This document shows, piece after piece, positions 1 through 6,877 of a DNA stretch of 6,997 nucleotides. The stretch's first letter is position 1. Each line of letters opens with the position of its first letter. Below the pieces are notes generated by a model. The model did not search any database. It was given only the letters and a program-made list of their open reading frames with translations, and had not been told where the DNA came from. A program made the position numbers and the translations under genes. Location: NCBI GenBank assembly GCA_020849825.1, contig JADZFP010000257.1:1-6997 (forward strand), in the 5' to 3' direction. The stretch comes from Saprospiraceae bacterium. Its GTDB lineage: Bacteria > Bacteroidota > Bacteroidia > Chitinophagales > Saprospiraceae.

Positions 1-1
1 C

Positions 2-310
2 ATGATCCAGTATTTCGACGAGCGCATCTACTGGGCCGACACCAGTCAGACGACCAGCTTTGTTGTCACGCCCCCTGCGGAGTTGCCCTCCTGGCAAATG
101 TTTCCCAACCCTGTGGCGGCAAACAGCGAAATTCAGGTCGTACTGGACAGCGCCGGAGTGCAGGAAAACGTTTGGCTGATCGATGCAAGCGGCAGAATTT
201 TATTCAAAACCATCGCAAACACCCGGCAGCTCAGACTTCCGTCGCCTGCTGATCCGGGCGCTTATGTGCTGATAATTGGTCATTCTGCCCGGCAATTGAT
301 CGTTCACTAG
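2..310 (+). CDS. T9SS type A sorting domain protein, C-terminal fragment
   Basis: This is the C-terminal end of a larger protein that begins before the window. The reading frame is open to the left edge, so the ATG at the edge is probably not the start. Residues about 33-102 match a Por/T9SS type A sorting domain: a FPNPV motif after a linker with Pro (residues 34-38), alternating hydrophobic strands, an ASGRIL turn (62-67), a PGAYVLII strand (85-92) and a short basic/hydrophobic end (RQLIVH). In this family the domain directs cargo through the Bacteroidota type IX secretion system and is cleaved off at the cell surface or during release. The cargo itself (enzyme, adhesin or other) lies outside the window and cannot be named. 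The next gene starts 14 nt downstream on the same strand, so the two may be co-transcribed. The sorting-domain call is fairly sure. The cargo is unknown. Confidence 0.82.
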   Translation: MIQYFDERIYWADTSQTTSFVVTPPAELPSWQMFPNPVAANSEIQVVLDSAGVQENVWLIDASGRILFKTIANTRQLRLPSPADPGAYVLIIGHSARQLIVH

Positions 311-324
311 CCCGGCTTTTCCAC

Positions 325-741
325 ATGCGTAATTTTTTCACCCTGCTGATTGCCACGGCAATCCTTGTATTCAGCGCCTGCAGCAGCGAAACCTGTTCCA
401 GCGACAACCCCATTTTTACTTCCAATACTCCCGAATCGGAAGCATATAAAGCCGAACTGGCGCGCCTGCTTCGTGAAAAAGGCCCGAATTCGATGACCTA
501 TCGGATCGGGGGGTATGCCGTACGTTCGGGGCAGGAATATTTACAGGTCAATGTACAAGGGCACGAGCTCTGCGCCATCGCGGAGATGAGCGTGAGCGAT
601 TGGCAAAAAATGCCAAAAGTCAGGGAAAACAAAGGAATCGGGTACCGGGGCGCACGGCTCGCCGGTCTTCAATTCGACATTGCGAGCGACAGCGCCGGTA
701 CCCGATTCGTGTTCCGCGACCTGGACCGTATCGTGGATTGA
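325..741 (+). CDS. Small predicted lipoprotein, unknown function
   Basis: This is a 138-residue protein that I do not recognise. Residues 1-18 form a short signal peptide: a basic start (MRN), a hydrophobic core (about 4-16) and a lipobox FSAC with Cys19 as the likely lipidation site. Signal peptidase II would therefore release a membrane-anchored lipoprotein facing the periplasm or outer surface. The mature part is about 120 residues. It has a polar Ser/Thr-rich linker (20-40), then a mixed alpha/beta-looking domain with a predicted helix around 40-52 and strands around 57-80. It has two further Cys (24 and 83) that could form a disulfide. The start follows the T9SS cargo gene by 14 nt and has no clear Shine-Dalgarno sequence, as is common in Bacteroidota. 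The TGA stop at 739-741 directly abuts the stop of the convergent formate dehydrogenase gene. The lipoprotein call is likely. The function is unknown. Confidence 0.75.
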   Translation: MRNFFTLLIATAILVFSACSSETCSSDNPIFTSNTPESEAYKAELARLLREKGPNSMTYRIGGYAVRSGQEYLQVNVQGHELCAIAEMSVSDWQKMPKVRENKGIGYRGARLAGLQFDIASDSAGTRFVFRDLDRIVD

Positions 742-3489
742 TCAGGCCATGGCATGACCATGACGGTCGGCCACGCGCCGCGCCTTGCGGATGCGCACCG
801 CCACCACCTTGTATTCCGGGCATTTGGCCTCCGAATCGTTCACGTCGGAAGTGACGATATTGACCAGAATATCGGGGAAGTGGAAGGTTGTGCTCAATAC
901 GCCTTCTTTCACCTCTTCTGTCAGTTTGGCCTTCATATCAATCTTGCCCCGCGCCGATTCGACGCACACCCAGTCGCCATCGGCAATCTGGTGGCGGGCG
1001 GCATCGGCCGGATGGATCAGCAGCACGTCTTCGTGCACGATCTGCACGTTGCGGGTGCGGCGGGTCATGGTGCCCGCGTTGTAGTGTTCGAGCAGGCGGT
1101 TGGTGGTCAGGATATAGGGATATTCCTTGCCATGTTCCAGAATTTCGCGGGTTTCGACAAATTCACGGAAAATGAAGCGCCCCTTGCCGCGTTTGAACGT
1201 GTCTGTATGCAGAATCTTCGTGTCGTTGCCATCGGGCGCGACCGGCCATTGTTTGCCATAGCGGCCGAGTTCTTCCCAACGCACGCCGGCAAAGAAGGGT
1301 ACGATCTGAGAAATTTCCTCCAGCAGGGTTTTGGCGGAATAAGGCGGCTGTGGGTAACCCATTCGGTTCATAATGTCCACCATGATTTGACCGTCGACTT
1401 TGGCGTTTCCGACCGGTTTGACCACCTGGTTGACCCTTTGGATGCGGCGTTCGCCGTTGGTAAACGTTCCCTCTTTTTCGAGGAAAGACGCGCCCGGCAA
1501 CACGATATCGGCGAGTTTGGCCGTCTCCGTCATAAACAGTTCCTGTACAATAAACAGATCGACGGCGTTCAGTGCCTCGATGACCTTGTTGGTGTTCGGA
1601 TCGGACTGCACGAGGTCTTCGCCCATCACCCAGAGCACTTTGAGTTGGCCCGCCAGGGCAGCGTCGTACATTTCCGGGATTTTGAGCCCGACGTGTCCGG
1701 GCAGTTTTACCCCGCCGTAAAATGCCTCGTATTTGGCGATGATATCGGGTTGGGTCAGGTCGAGATAACCCGCGCCCTGATAGGGCTGAACGCCCATGTC
1801 GGCCATACCCTGTACGTTGTTCTGGCCGCGCAGGGGGTTGACGCCGCAGCCGCGTTTGCCGACGTTGCCGGTGAGCATAGCCAGGTTGGCGATCTGGATC
1901 ACGGCATAAGTGCCCTGATAGTGCTCCGTCACGCCCAGGCCGTGGAACGACATGGCGGCGTTTGCCGAAGCATAGGCGCGGGCGGCGGCGCGGACTTTTT
2001 CACGCGGCACGCCGGACACGGCTTCCAGTTCGTCGATGTCGAGCGCAAGTACGTTCTTTTTTAGTTCCTCATAGCCCTCGGTTCTGTTTTCGATAAATGA
2101 TTGATCTTCCAGTCCTTCTGAAATGATGTAGTAGATCATCATATTCAACACCGCGATGTTGGTGCCCGGGCGCAGTTGAAGGTGGTGGTGGGCATAGCGG
2201 GCCATTTCGGTTTCCCTCGGATCGATTACGATCAGGGTTTTGCCCTTCATGGCCTGCTGTTTGATTTTGGCGCCCGTGACCGGGTGGCCCTCCGTGGGGT
2301 TGGCGCCGATGACCATCATACAGTCCGTGTATTTCAGGTCCTCGATCGAGTTGGTGGCGGCGCCGGTACCGAAGGTGCGCTGCATCCCGATAGCCGTCGG
2401 CGAGTGGCATACCCGAGCGCAGCCGTCGATATTGTTGGTGCCGACCACGGCACGGATGAATTTTTGCATCAGGTAATTCTCCTCGTTGGTACAACGGGAG
2501 GAGGAAATACCGGCAACGGAATCGGGACCGAACTGATCGCGGGCCGATTTGATCTTTTCCGCGATCAGGTCGTACACTTCATCCCAGCTGGCGTCCACAA
2601 ACTGGCCATCTTTTTTGATCAAAGGCTGCCGCAGGCGATCCGGATGGTCGTAGAAAGAGAATGCATAGCGGCCTTTGAGACAGGTATGGCCCTTGTTGAC
2701 CTCTGCGTCCCAGGGCGCCTGAATGCTGAGCACCTTGTCGTCTTTTACGCTGACTTCCAGGTTGCAGCCCACGCCGCAATAGGTGCAGATGGTTTGGACC
2801 TTGTCTTGTCCGACCAGCGATTTGGACTGAAAAACATCGGAAATAGCCGAGGTCGGGCAGGCCTGGGCGCAGGCGCCGCAGGAAACGCAGTCCGACTCCA
2901 GGAAACTTTGGTCGATGCCTTTGATGATCCGGCTGTCGAAACCGCGGCCTTCCACGCCGAGCACGAACTGGCCCTGCACCTCGTCGCAGGCGCGCACACA
3001 GCGGTAGCACATGATACACTTCGACATATCGGAGGTCATGTACGGATGGCTGAGGTCTTTCTGGCGGTCGAGGTGGTTTTTGCCGGCCGGGTAGCGCACC
3101 GAGCGGATACCCACGCGGGCGGCTACGTCCTGCAATTCGCAGTTGCCGTTCACTTCGCAGGTGAGGCAATCCAGCGGGTGGTCGGTGAGTACCAGTTCGA
3201 TCAGGTTTTTCCGAATCTTCTGAACGTCGGGCGATTCGGTATAAATATGCATACCAGCCTCCATTTGGGTATGGCAGGCGGCTTTCATGCGGCGGGCGCC
3301 GTTGGCTTGCAGGGCCACTTCGACGCTGCACACCCGGCAGGCGCCGTAGGCTTCGAGATTGGGCGCGTCGCAAAGGGTCGGTACGCTGTCGCGGCCGAAA
3401 TGCCGGCGGGCTACCTGGAGGATGGTTTCCCCCGGCTCGAAGGCACAGGGTTGGCCATTGATATAGGCAACAGTGGTCAGATCAGACAT
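742..3489 (-). CDS. fdhA: Formate dehydrogenase alpha subunit (molybdopterin, NAD-linked type)
   Basis: This is the 915-residue catalytic subunit of a soluble, NAD-linked formate dehydrogenase, which oxidises formate to CO2. Domains in order: an N-terminal [2Fe-2S] ferredoxin domain (C40, C51, C54, C72); a NuoG-type Cys-His [4Fe-4S] site (H104, C108, C111, C117); two ferredoxin-like [4Fe-4S] sites (C158/161/164/168 and C201/204/207/211); and the molybdopterin oxidoreductase with its own [4Fe-4S] site (C235, C238, C242, C270) and a following Lys272. The active-site motif RVCHSP places Cys361-His362 at the metal, so this is a Cys enzyme and not a selenoprotein. PLRGQNNVQG (552-561) carries Arg554, the likely counterpart of the formate-binding Arg. 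A C-terminal dinucleotide-binding beta-barrel domain follows (about 790-905). The length fits FdsA/FdhA proteins. The gene follows the NuoE/F-like subunit by 11 nt in one operon. It has no visible Shine-Dalgarno sequence. NuoG is excluded by the full catalytic Cys-His and Arg motifs. Confidence 0.95.
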   Translation of the reverse strand: MSDLTTVAYINGQPCAFEPGETILQVARRHFGRDSVPTLCDAPNLEAYGACRVCSVEVALQANGARRMKAACHTQMEAGMHIYTESPDVQKIRKNLIELVLTDHPLDCLTCEVNGNCELQDVAARVGIRSVRYPAGKNHLDRQKDLSHPYMTSDMSKCIMCYRCVRACDEVQGQFVLGVEGRGFDSRIIKGIDQSFLESDCVSCGACAQACPTSAISDVFQSKSLVGQDKVQTICTYCGVGCNLEVSVKDDKVLSIQAPWDAEVNKGHTCLKGRYAFSFYDHPDRLRQPLIKKDGQFVDASWDEVYDLIAEKIKSARDQFGPDSVAGISSSRCTNEENYLMQKFIRAVVGTNNIDGCARVCHSPTAIGMQRTFGTGAATNSIEDLKYTDCMMVIGANPTEGHPVTGAKIKQQAMKGKTLIVIDPRETEMARYAHHHLQLRPGTNIAVLNMMIYYIISEGLEDQSFIENRTEGYEELKKNVLALDIDELEAVSGVPREKVRAAARAYASANAAMSFHGLGVTEHYQGTYAVIQIANLAMLTGNVGKRGCGVNPLRGQNNVQGMADMGVQPYQGAGYLDLTQPDIIAKYEAFYGGVKLPGHVGLKIPEMYDAALAGQLKVLWVMGEDLVQSDPNTNKVIEALNAVDLFIVQELFMTETAKLADIVLPGASFLEKEGTFTNGERRIQRVNQVVKPVGNAKVDGQIMVDIMNRMGYPQPPYSAKTLLEEISQIVPFFAGVRWEELGRYGKQWPVAPDGNDTKILHTDTFKRGKGRFIFREFVETREILEHGKEYPYILTTNRLLEHYNAGTMTRRTRNVQIVHEDVLLIHPADAARHQIADGDWVCVESARGKIDMKAKLTEEVKEGVLSTTFHFPDILVNIVTSDVNDSEAKCPEYKVVAVRIRKARRVADRHGHAMA

Positions 3490-3500
3490 GGCAGAGCAGT

Positions 3501-5141
3501 TCAGTTTTTAAAGTAAGGCTGAAGTTCGGATTCAAAGTATTTCAGGGCATTTTTGACCGGCAGCGGGATACCGCCGCCCAGGGCGCAGAGCGAGCCTTTT
3601 TCGAGGGTATCGAGCAGGTCGTTCAGCAATTCGCGGTCGATCCGGTAATCGGATTCATAGGCTTTTTTGAGCAACTCCTTGCCGCGCACCGAACCGATCC
3701 GGCAGGGAAAACACTTGCCGCAACTTTCGTGCGCCGTGAATTCAAACAAATGTTCGAGGTATTTGATCAGCGGGAAACGTTCGGGAACCGACAAAATCGA
3801 AGCATGCCCCAGCAAAAAGCCGTTGCTCGCAAACGATTCAAAATCGATCGTCAGGTCGTTTATGCGCGACACCGGCACCAGTCCGCCGAGCGGTCCGCCG
3901 ATATGCAGGGCCTTGACCGGCTCTTTGAAACCGCCGCCGAGTTCGTACACGGCAAACGACAACGGCGTACCCATATCCACTTCGTACAAACCGGGGTTGC
4001 GGAAATGACTGTCGAGCGAAAGCAGTTTTGTGCCCGACGATTTTTCCGTACCCAGGCTTTTGAACGCTTCACCGCCTTCCTGTGCGATAAAGGGCAGGTT
4101 GGCCAGGGTTTCAACGTTGTTGACGGCCGTCGGTTTGCCGTAAAGGCCGTACTGAGCGGGAAACGGCGGGCGCGTGCGCACTTCCGGGCGGTTGCCTTCG
4201 ATGGAGTTGAGCAGGGCGGTTTCCTCGCCGCAGATGTAGGCGCCCTGGGCTTTGACTACTTTCAGGCGGTAAGAGAACGGTGTGCCGTCGTGGGTATCGA
4301 GCGGAAAGAGATTATTGAACTGCTCGGCCACGCGGCGCGCGATGGCGATGGATTCGGGGTACTCGGCGCGGATGTACACCACGCCTTCGGTCGCACCCGC
4401 CATCAAACCGGCCAGCGCCATGCCGGCCATCAGCAGATGGGGCTGTTCTTCCAGAATGTATCGGTCGGAAAACGCGCCCGGGTCGCCCTCGTCGGCGTTG
4501 CAGACGATGTATTTCTGGTCGGCCTGCTCTTTGCGAACGGTATCCAGTTTGATCGCCATCGGAAAACCGGCGCCTCCCCTGCCCCGCAGGCCCGACACAC
4601 GCAGTCCGTCGAGCAAGGTTTCGGGCGGCCGCTGCAGCCAGACCGGCAGCAGCCGCAGGCATTCATCGAGGCTGAGCGCATTGCCGGTCAGGATTCCCCG
4701 GCCCTGGTGCTGCACGCGGTAGGGCGTGGGGTGTTGCGTTTTTTCATGCCGGCAAATGGCGGGCATGGCATCGGCTTCGGCCCCGGAGTAGTTTTTGCCA
4801 TCGACGTGGAAGGCGCGATTTTCATAACAGCGACCCAGACAATACACGGGTCCGACGGCATCGGCGCCGAACTGGGCTTCCAGCTCGCTTTTGACCGCGT
4901 CCTGCGTACCGGCCAGCAGGCAGGCGCTTCCGGCGCAGTAAAAACCTTTTTTACCGCTGTTTTCAGGGTTCAGAAAGTCGTAAAAGGAGGCTGTGCCGTA
5001 AGTATTGGCATTGCCGATCAGGAATTTGGAAGCGACATTGCGGTAGTTGTCGCCATCGGCGCCGCCGTTGTCGGGCAACTGTTCGAAGAGATTGTCGTCG
5101 AGCCCTTTGCGGGCCGAGAGATTGCGGATATTTTTCGACAT
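3501..5141 (-). CDS. NuoE/NuoF-like fusion, NADH-binding diaphorase subunit of formate dehydrogenase
   Basis: This 546-residue flavoprotein should take electrons from the alpha subunit and reduce NAD+. Residues about 40-120 form a thioredoxin-like NuoE/FdsG-type domain with four [2Fe-2S] ligands (C69-x4-C74 and C101-x3-C105). The helical N-terminal part of a full NuoE is largely missing. The NuoF part follows: the FMN/NADH glycine-rich loop SGLRGRGGAGFP (183-194), NADEGDPGAFSDR (215-227), GAYICGEETAL (300-310), an SLBB-type stretch (about 365-425), and a C-terminal [4Fe-4S] helical domain (C474, C477, C480, C519). I chose the start at 5141 (MSKNIRN). The frame stays open to 5345, but that extension has no family-like sequence and would overlap the start of the divergent gene. 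The gene is first in the operon, 11 nt before the alpha subunit. It resembles FdsB of FdsGBA enzymes, but there is no fdsG next to it. HydB-type hydrogenase subunits are similar; the neighbour decides for formate dehydrogenase. Confidence 0.92.
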   Translation of the reverse strand: MSKNIRNLSARKGLDDNLFEQLPDNGGADGDNYRNVASKFLIGNANTYGTASFYDFLNPENSGKKGFYCAGSACLLAGTQDAVKSELEAQFGADAVGPVYCLGRCYENRAFHVDGKNYSGAEADAMPAICRHEKTQHPTPYRVQHQGRGILTGNALSLDECLRLLPVWLQRPPETLLDGLRVSGLRGRGGAGFPMAIKLDTVRKEQADQKYIVCNADEGDPGAFSDRYILEEQPHLLMAGMALAGLMAGATEGVVYIRAEYPESIAIARRVAEQFNNLFPLDTHDGTPFSYRLKVVKAQGAYICGEETALLNSIEGNRPEVRTRPPFPAQYGLYGKPTAVNNVETLANLPFIAQEGGEAFKSLGTEKSSGTKLLSLDSHFRNPGLYEVDMGTPLSFAVYELGGGFKEPVKALHIGGPLGGLVPVSRINDLTIDFESFASNGFLLGHASILSVPERFPLIKYLEHLFEFTAHESCGKCFPCRIGSVRGKELLKKAYESDYRIDRELLNDLLDTLEKGSLCALGGGIPLPVKNALKYFESELQPYFKN

Positions 5142-5286
5142 GGGTATGTGGTAAGGGCAATTAAAAGTAGCGGTTTTTAAGGTTTTTTCGCAAAAAAGAA
5201 ACGATTGTGTCGTCAATTTGGCTAACGGGGCAATTTTACAATAAAATATGATCTTTGGCCGCTCAACTGAACAGGATAAAATCAGC
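5142..5286. promoter_or_regulatory. Divergent intergenic promoter region
   Basis: This 145-bp stretch lies between the two divergent start codons and is clearly more AT-rich than the flanking genes. It must hold the promoters for the formate dehydrogenase operon (leftward) and probably for the DUF1697-DUF1295 pair (rightward). On the + strand a weak pair can be read: TTGGCT at 5218-5223 and TAAAAT at 5242-5247, with an 18-bp spacer. A GATCTTTG at 5250-5257 is one base off the Bacteroidetes -7 consensus TAnnTTTG, but no TTG lies at the right distance. For the leftward operon I see only a TTGACG (5210-5215, reverse strand) followed by a T-run ending in TTTTTTG, which is not a good match. No operator palindrome is obvious. 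The presence of promoters is inferred from layout and composition; the exact sites are uncertain. Confidence 0.4.
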
Positions 5287-5832
5287 ATGACCACCTTTAT
5301 CGCCATACTTCGGGGCATCAACGTCAGCGGCAGGAATCTGATCAAAATGCCGGAGCTGAAATCTCTGTTCGAAGCAATGGGCTTTACCTCGGTGCGGACC
5401 TACATCCAAAGCGGGAACGTCGTCTTTTCAGCGCCGGAAACGGAAGAAGCGCACCTGTCGGACCAAATCGCGGAAGCGGTGACGGCGCGCTTCGGTTTTG
5501 CTGTTCCGGTGCTCGCCCGCAGTGCGCAGGAATGGGCGCAAATTCTGCATGAAAACCCGTTTTTATCGGAGAGCAACATCGATCCGGCGTTTTTGCACGT
5601 CACCCTGCTGGATGAACTGCCCCGACCCGAAGCCGCCGAAAAACTGATGGAATACCAGTACGAACCCGACCGCTTTGCACTGCTCGGCCGGACGGTTTAC
5701 CTGTATTGCCCGGGCGGCTATGGCAACACCAAATTGAGCAACGCCTTTTTCGAAGCCAAATTGAAGGTCAGAGCCACTACCCGCAACTGGAAGACAATGA
5801 ATGAGATACACCAACTTACGCATCAAGTATAA
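5287..5832 (+). CDS. DUF1697 family protein
   Basis: This is a 181-residue cytoplasmic protein of the DUF1697 family, whose biochemical role is not established as far as I know. The family signatures are clear: an N-terminal strand ending in LRGINV with a following Gly-Arg-Asn (8-17), YIQSGNVVF (39-47), a conserved acidic/aromatic middle with NPF (90-92), and the C-terminal block KLSNAFFEAKL followed by TTRNWKT (149-170). The length is typical of the family. The start at 5287 (MTTFIAILRG) is chosen because family members begin a few residues before the first strand. An in-frame ATG at 5248 would add 13 residues with no family character. An AGGAT about 12 nt upstream is at best a weak ribosome binding site. 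The gene is divergent from the formate dehydrogenase operon and is followed after 23 nt by the DUF1295 gene on the same strand. Family assignment is firm; function is unknown. Confidence 0.9.
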   Translation: MTTFIAILRGINVSGRNLIKMPELKSLFEAMGFTSVRTYIQSGNVVFSAPETEEAHLSDQIAEAVTARFGFAVPVLARSAQEWAQILHENPFLSESNIDPAFLHVTLLDELPRPEAAEKLMEYQYEPDRFALLGRTVYLYCPGGYGNTKLSNAFFEAKLKVRATTRNWKTMNEIHQLTHQV

Positions 5833-5855
5833 AACGATTTCAAAAACGCACTGTC

Positions 5856-6773
5856 ATGCTCCGTACGATCCTCGTTTTGCTCGCCACCCTCATTACGCTG
5901 CCCATCGTCGCCATTTACTGGGACCAGCCGCTTTCCTACGAAATAGCCACTACCCTGCACCGGCTGGTGTACATCATGCTCGGCGTGGCGCTCACCTGTT
6001 TTGTCGTCAGTGAAATCACGGGCAATTGCAGCCAGGTCGACAAACTGTGGAGCATCGTGCCCGTGGTATACGTATGGACGGTCGCCCAGGCCTCCGGTTT
6101 TTCTCCCCGGCTGGTGCTGATGGCCGTTCTGGCTACCCTCTGGGCGGCAAGGCTCACCTACAATTTCTGGCGGCGCGGCGGCTACGACTGGCTGCCCTGG
6201 CGCGGCGAAGAAGACTATCGCTGGAGTGTGCTGCGCCAGAATCCCCTGCTCAAGGGCCGCCTGCGCTGGGGACTGTTCAACCTGTTTTTTATCTCCCTGT
6301 ATCAAAACAGCCTGATTCTCCTGTTCACCCTGCCGACCCTGGTGGCCTGGCAGGGCGCCGACCGCCCCTTGGGCCTTTTCGACGGCATCGTGGCCGGCTT
6401 GTTCCTGACTTTTTTACTGTACGAAACCCTGGCCGACCAGCAGCAGTACAACTATCAGACGGAAAAACACCGCCGCATGGCCGCAGGAGAGCCGCTCGAC
6501 GGTGAATTCGCGGCCGGCTTTTGCCGCACGGGCCTCTGGTCGGTGGTACGCCACCCCAATTATGCCTGCGAGCAAGCCATCTGGCTGAGTTTTTACCTGT
6601 TCAGCGTGGCCGCTACGGGCCGCTGGCTCAACTGGTCGCTGGCCGGCGGCATTCTGCTGATGTTGCTGTTTCTGGGCAGCTCGGATTTCAGTGAAAAAAT
6701 CTCGGCGGGCAAATACCCTGCCTATGCCGAATACCAGCGGAAGGTGCCTCGCTTTTTGCCGCGATTGTGGTAG
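5856..6773 (+). CDS. DUF1295 membrane protein (steroid 5-alpha-reductase-like fold)
   Basis: This is a 305-residue multi-pass inner-membrane protein of the DUF1295 family, related to the C-terminal domain of steroid 5-alpha reductases and isoprenylcysteine methyltransferases. About seven or eight hydrophobic segments are visible (roughly 3-20, 33-53, 64-77, 86-103, 138-160, 173-190, 238-255, 258-275). Family motifs include VDKLWSIVP (61-69), LWAARLTYNFWRRGGY (95-110), EEDYRW (118-123), LADQQQYNY (192-200), and the cofactor-site-like block GLWSVVRHPNYACEQ (226-240). The end, KYPAYAEYQRKVPRFLP (286-302), is also typical. Family fold suggests a lipid- or sterol-like substrate and NADPH or SAM use, but no substrate can be named. 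The TAG stop is followed directly by an in-frame TGA, a tandem stop. It probably shares a transcript with the DUF1697 gene 23 nt upstream and ends at the hairpin 11 nt downstream. No signal peptide is evident beyond the first membrane segment. Confidence 0.9.
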   Translation: MLRTILVLLATLITLPIVAIYWDQPLSYEIATTLHRLVYIMLGVALTCFVVSEITGNCSQVDKLWSIVPVVYVWTVAQASGFSPRLVLMAVLATLWAARLTYNFWRRGGYDWLPWRGEEDYRWSVLRQNPLLKGRLRWGLFNLFFISLYQNSLILLFTLPTLVAWQGADRPLGLFDGIVAGLFLTFLLYETLADQQQYNYQTEKHRRMAAGEPLDGEFAAGFCRTGLWSVVRHPNYACEQAIWLSFYLFSVAATGRWLNWSLAGGILLMLLFLGSSDFSEKISAGKYPAYAEYQRKVPRFLPRLW

Positions 6774-6780
6774 TGAGGGG

Positions 6781-6840
6781 ATTTCACGCAGAGGCTTTGC
6801 GTGACTGTTTTTTTCACGCCAAGGACGCAAAGGTGCAAAG
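6781..6840. repeat. Octamer-based interspersed repeat, short copy
   Basis: This is a 60-bp copy of a non-coding repeat that occurs again at 6878-6986. It shares the first 15 bp (ATTTCACGCAGAGGC, 6781-6795) with 6878-6892. It shares 6795-6840 with 6931-6977, where the only difference is seven versus eight T in the central T-run. Compared with the longer copy it lacks 39 bp (counterpart 6893-6931), as if that middle part had been deleted. Inside, CTTTGCGT (6795-6802) is inverted as ACGCAAAG (6825-6832), and GCAAAG recurs at an 8-bp step (6827 and 6835). From memory, similar sequences (CACGCAGAG, CCAAGGACGCAAAG) are scattered in many environmental bacterial genomes; their function is unknown. 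Confidence 0.85.
6784..6814 (+). terminator. Terminator-like hairpin after the DUF1295 gene
   Basis: TCACGCA (6784-6790) and TGCGTGA (6798-6804) form a perfect 7-bp stem. It can extend by a G-T and an A-T pair to nine pairs around a three-base loop (6793-6795). The spacer CTG and a run of seven T (6808-6814) follow, which is the layout of a rho-independent terminator. It begins 10 nt after the tandem stop codons, where the + strand transcript should end. The hairpin lies inside the short copy of the repeat described below, so the repeat itself appears to supply the terminator. Whether it terminates transcription is inferred from structure only. Confidence 0.6.
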
Positions 6841-6877
6841 GGAGGTGCAGGGGTATTCAGCGGCGTTTTTTTTTAAA

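Noticed and set aside
754..2064. Long + strand reading frame of 436 codons opposite the formate dehydrogenase alpha gene
   Set aside because: It lies wholly antisense to a gene with full catalytic and cluster motifs, is rich in His/Gly/Ala/Val as expected of a shadow frame in GC-rich DNA, and matches no family I know.
742..3489. Selenocysteine in the formate dehydrogenase active site
   Set aside because: The active-site position reads Cys (RVCHSP, Cys361) and there is no in-frame TGA inside the gene.
2176..3516. Second long + strand reading frame of 446 codons opposite the alpha gene
   Set aside because: Same shadow effect of GC-rich codon use; composition is low in Lys and biased to Ala/Gly/His/Val, with no recognisable motif.
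3729..5180. + strand reading frame of 483 codons opposite the NuoE/F-like gene
   Set aside because: It is antisense to a firmly identified flavoprotein gene and has no recognisable domain.
5248..5286. Upstream ATG for the DUF1697 protein
   Set aside because: It adds 13 residues without family similarity and would place the start inside the likely promoter; family members begin near MTTFIAILRG.
5142..5345. 68-residue N-terminal extension of the NuoE/F-like protein
   Set aside because: The extension runs through the AT-rich promoter region and overlaps the start of the divergent gene; its sequence has no family character, and MSKNIRN at 5141 is a natural start.
5823..6305. - strand reading frame of 160 codons opposite the DUF1295 gene
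   Set aside because: It is antisense to a clear membrane protein gene and shows no motif or plausible start context.
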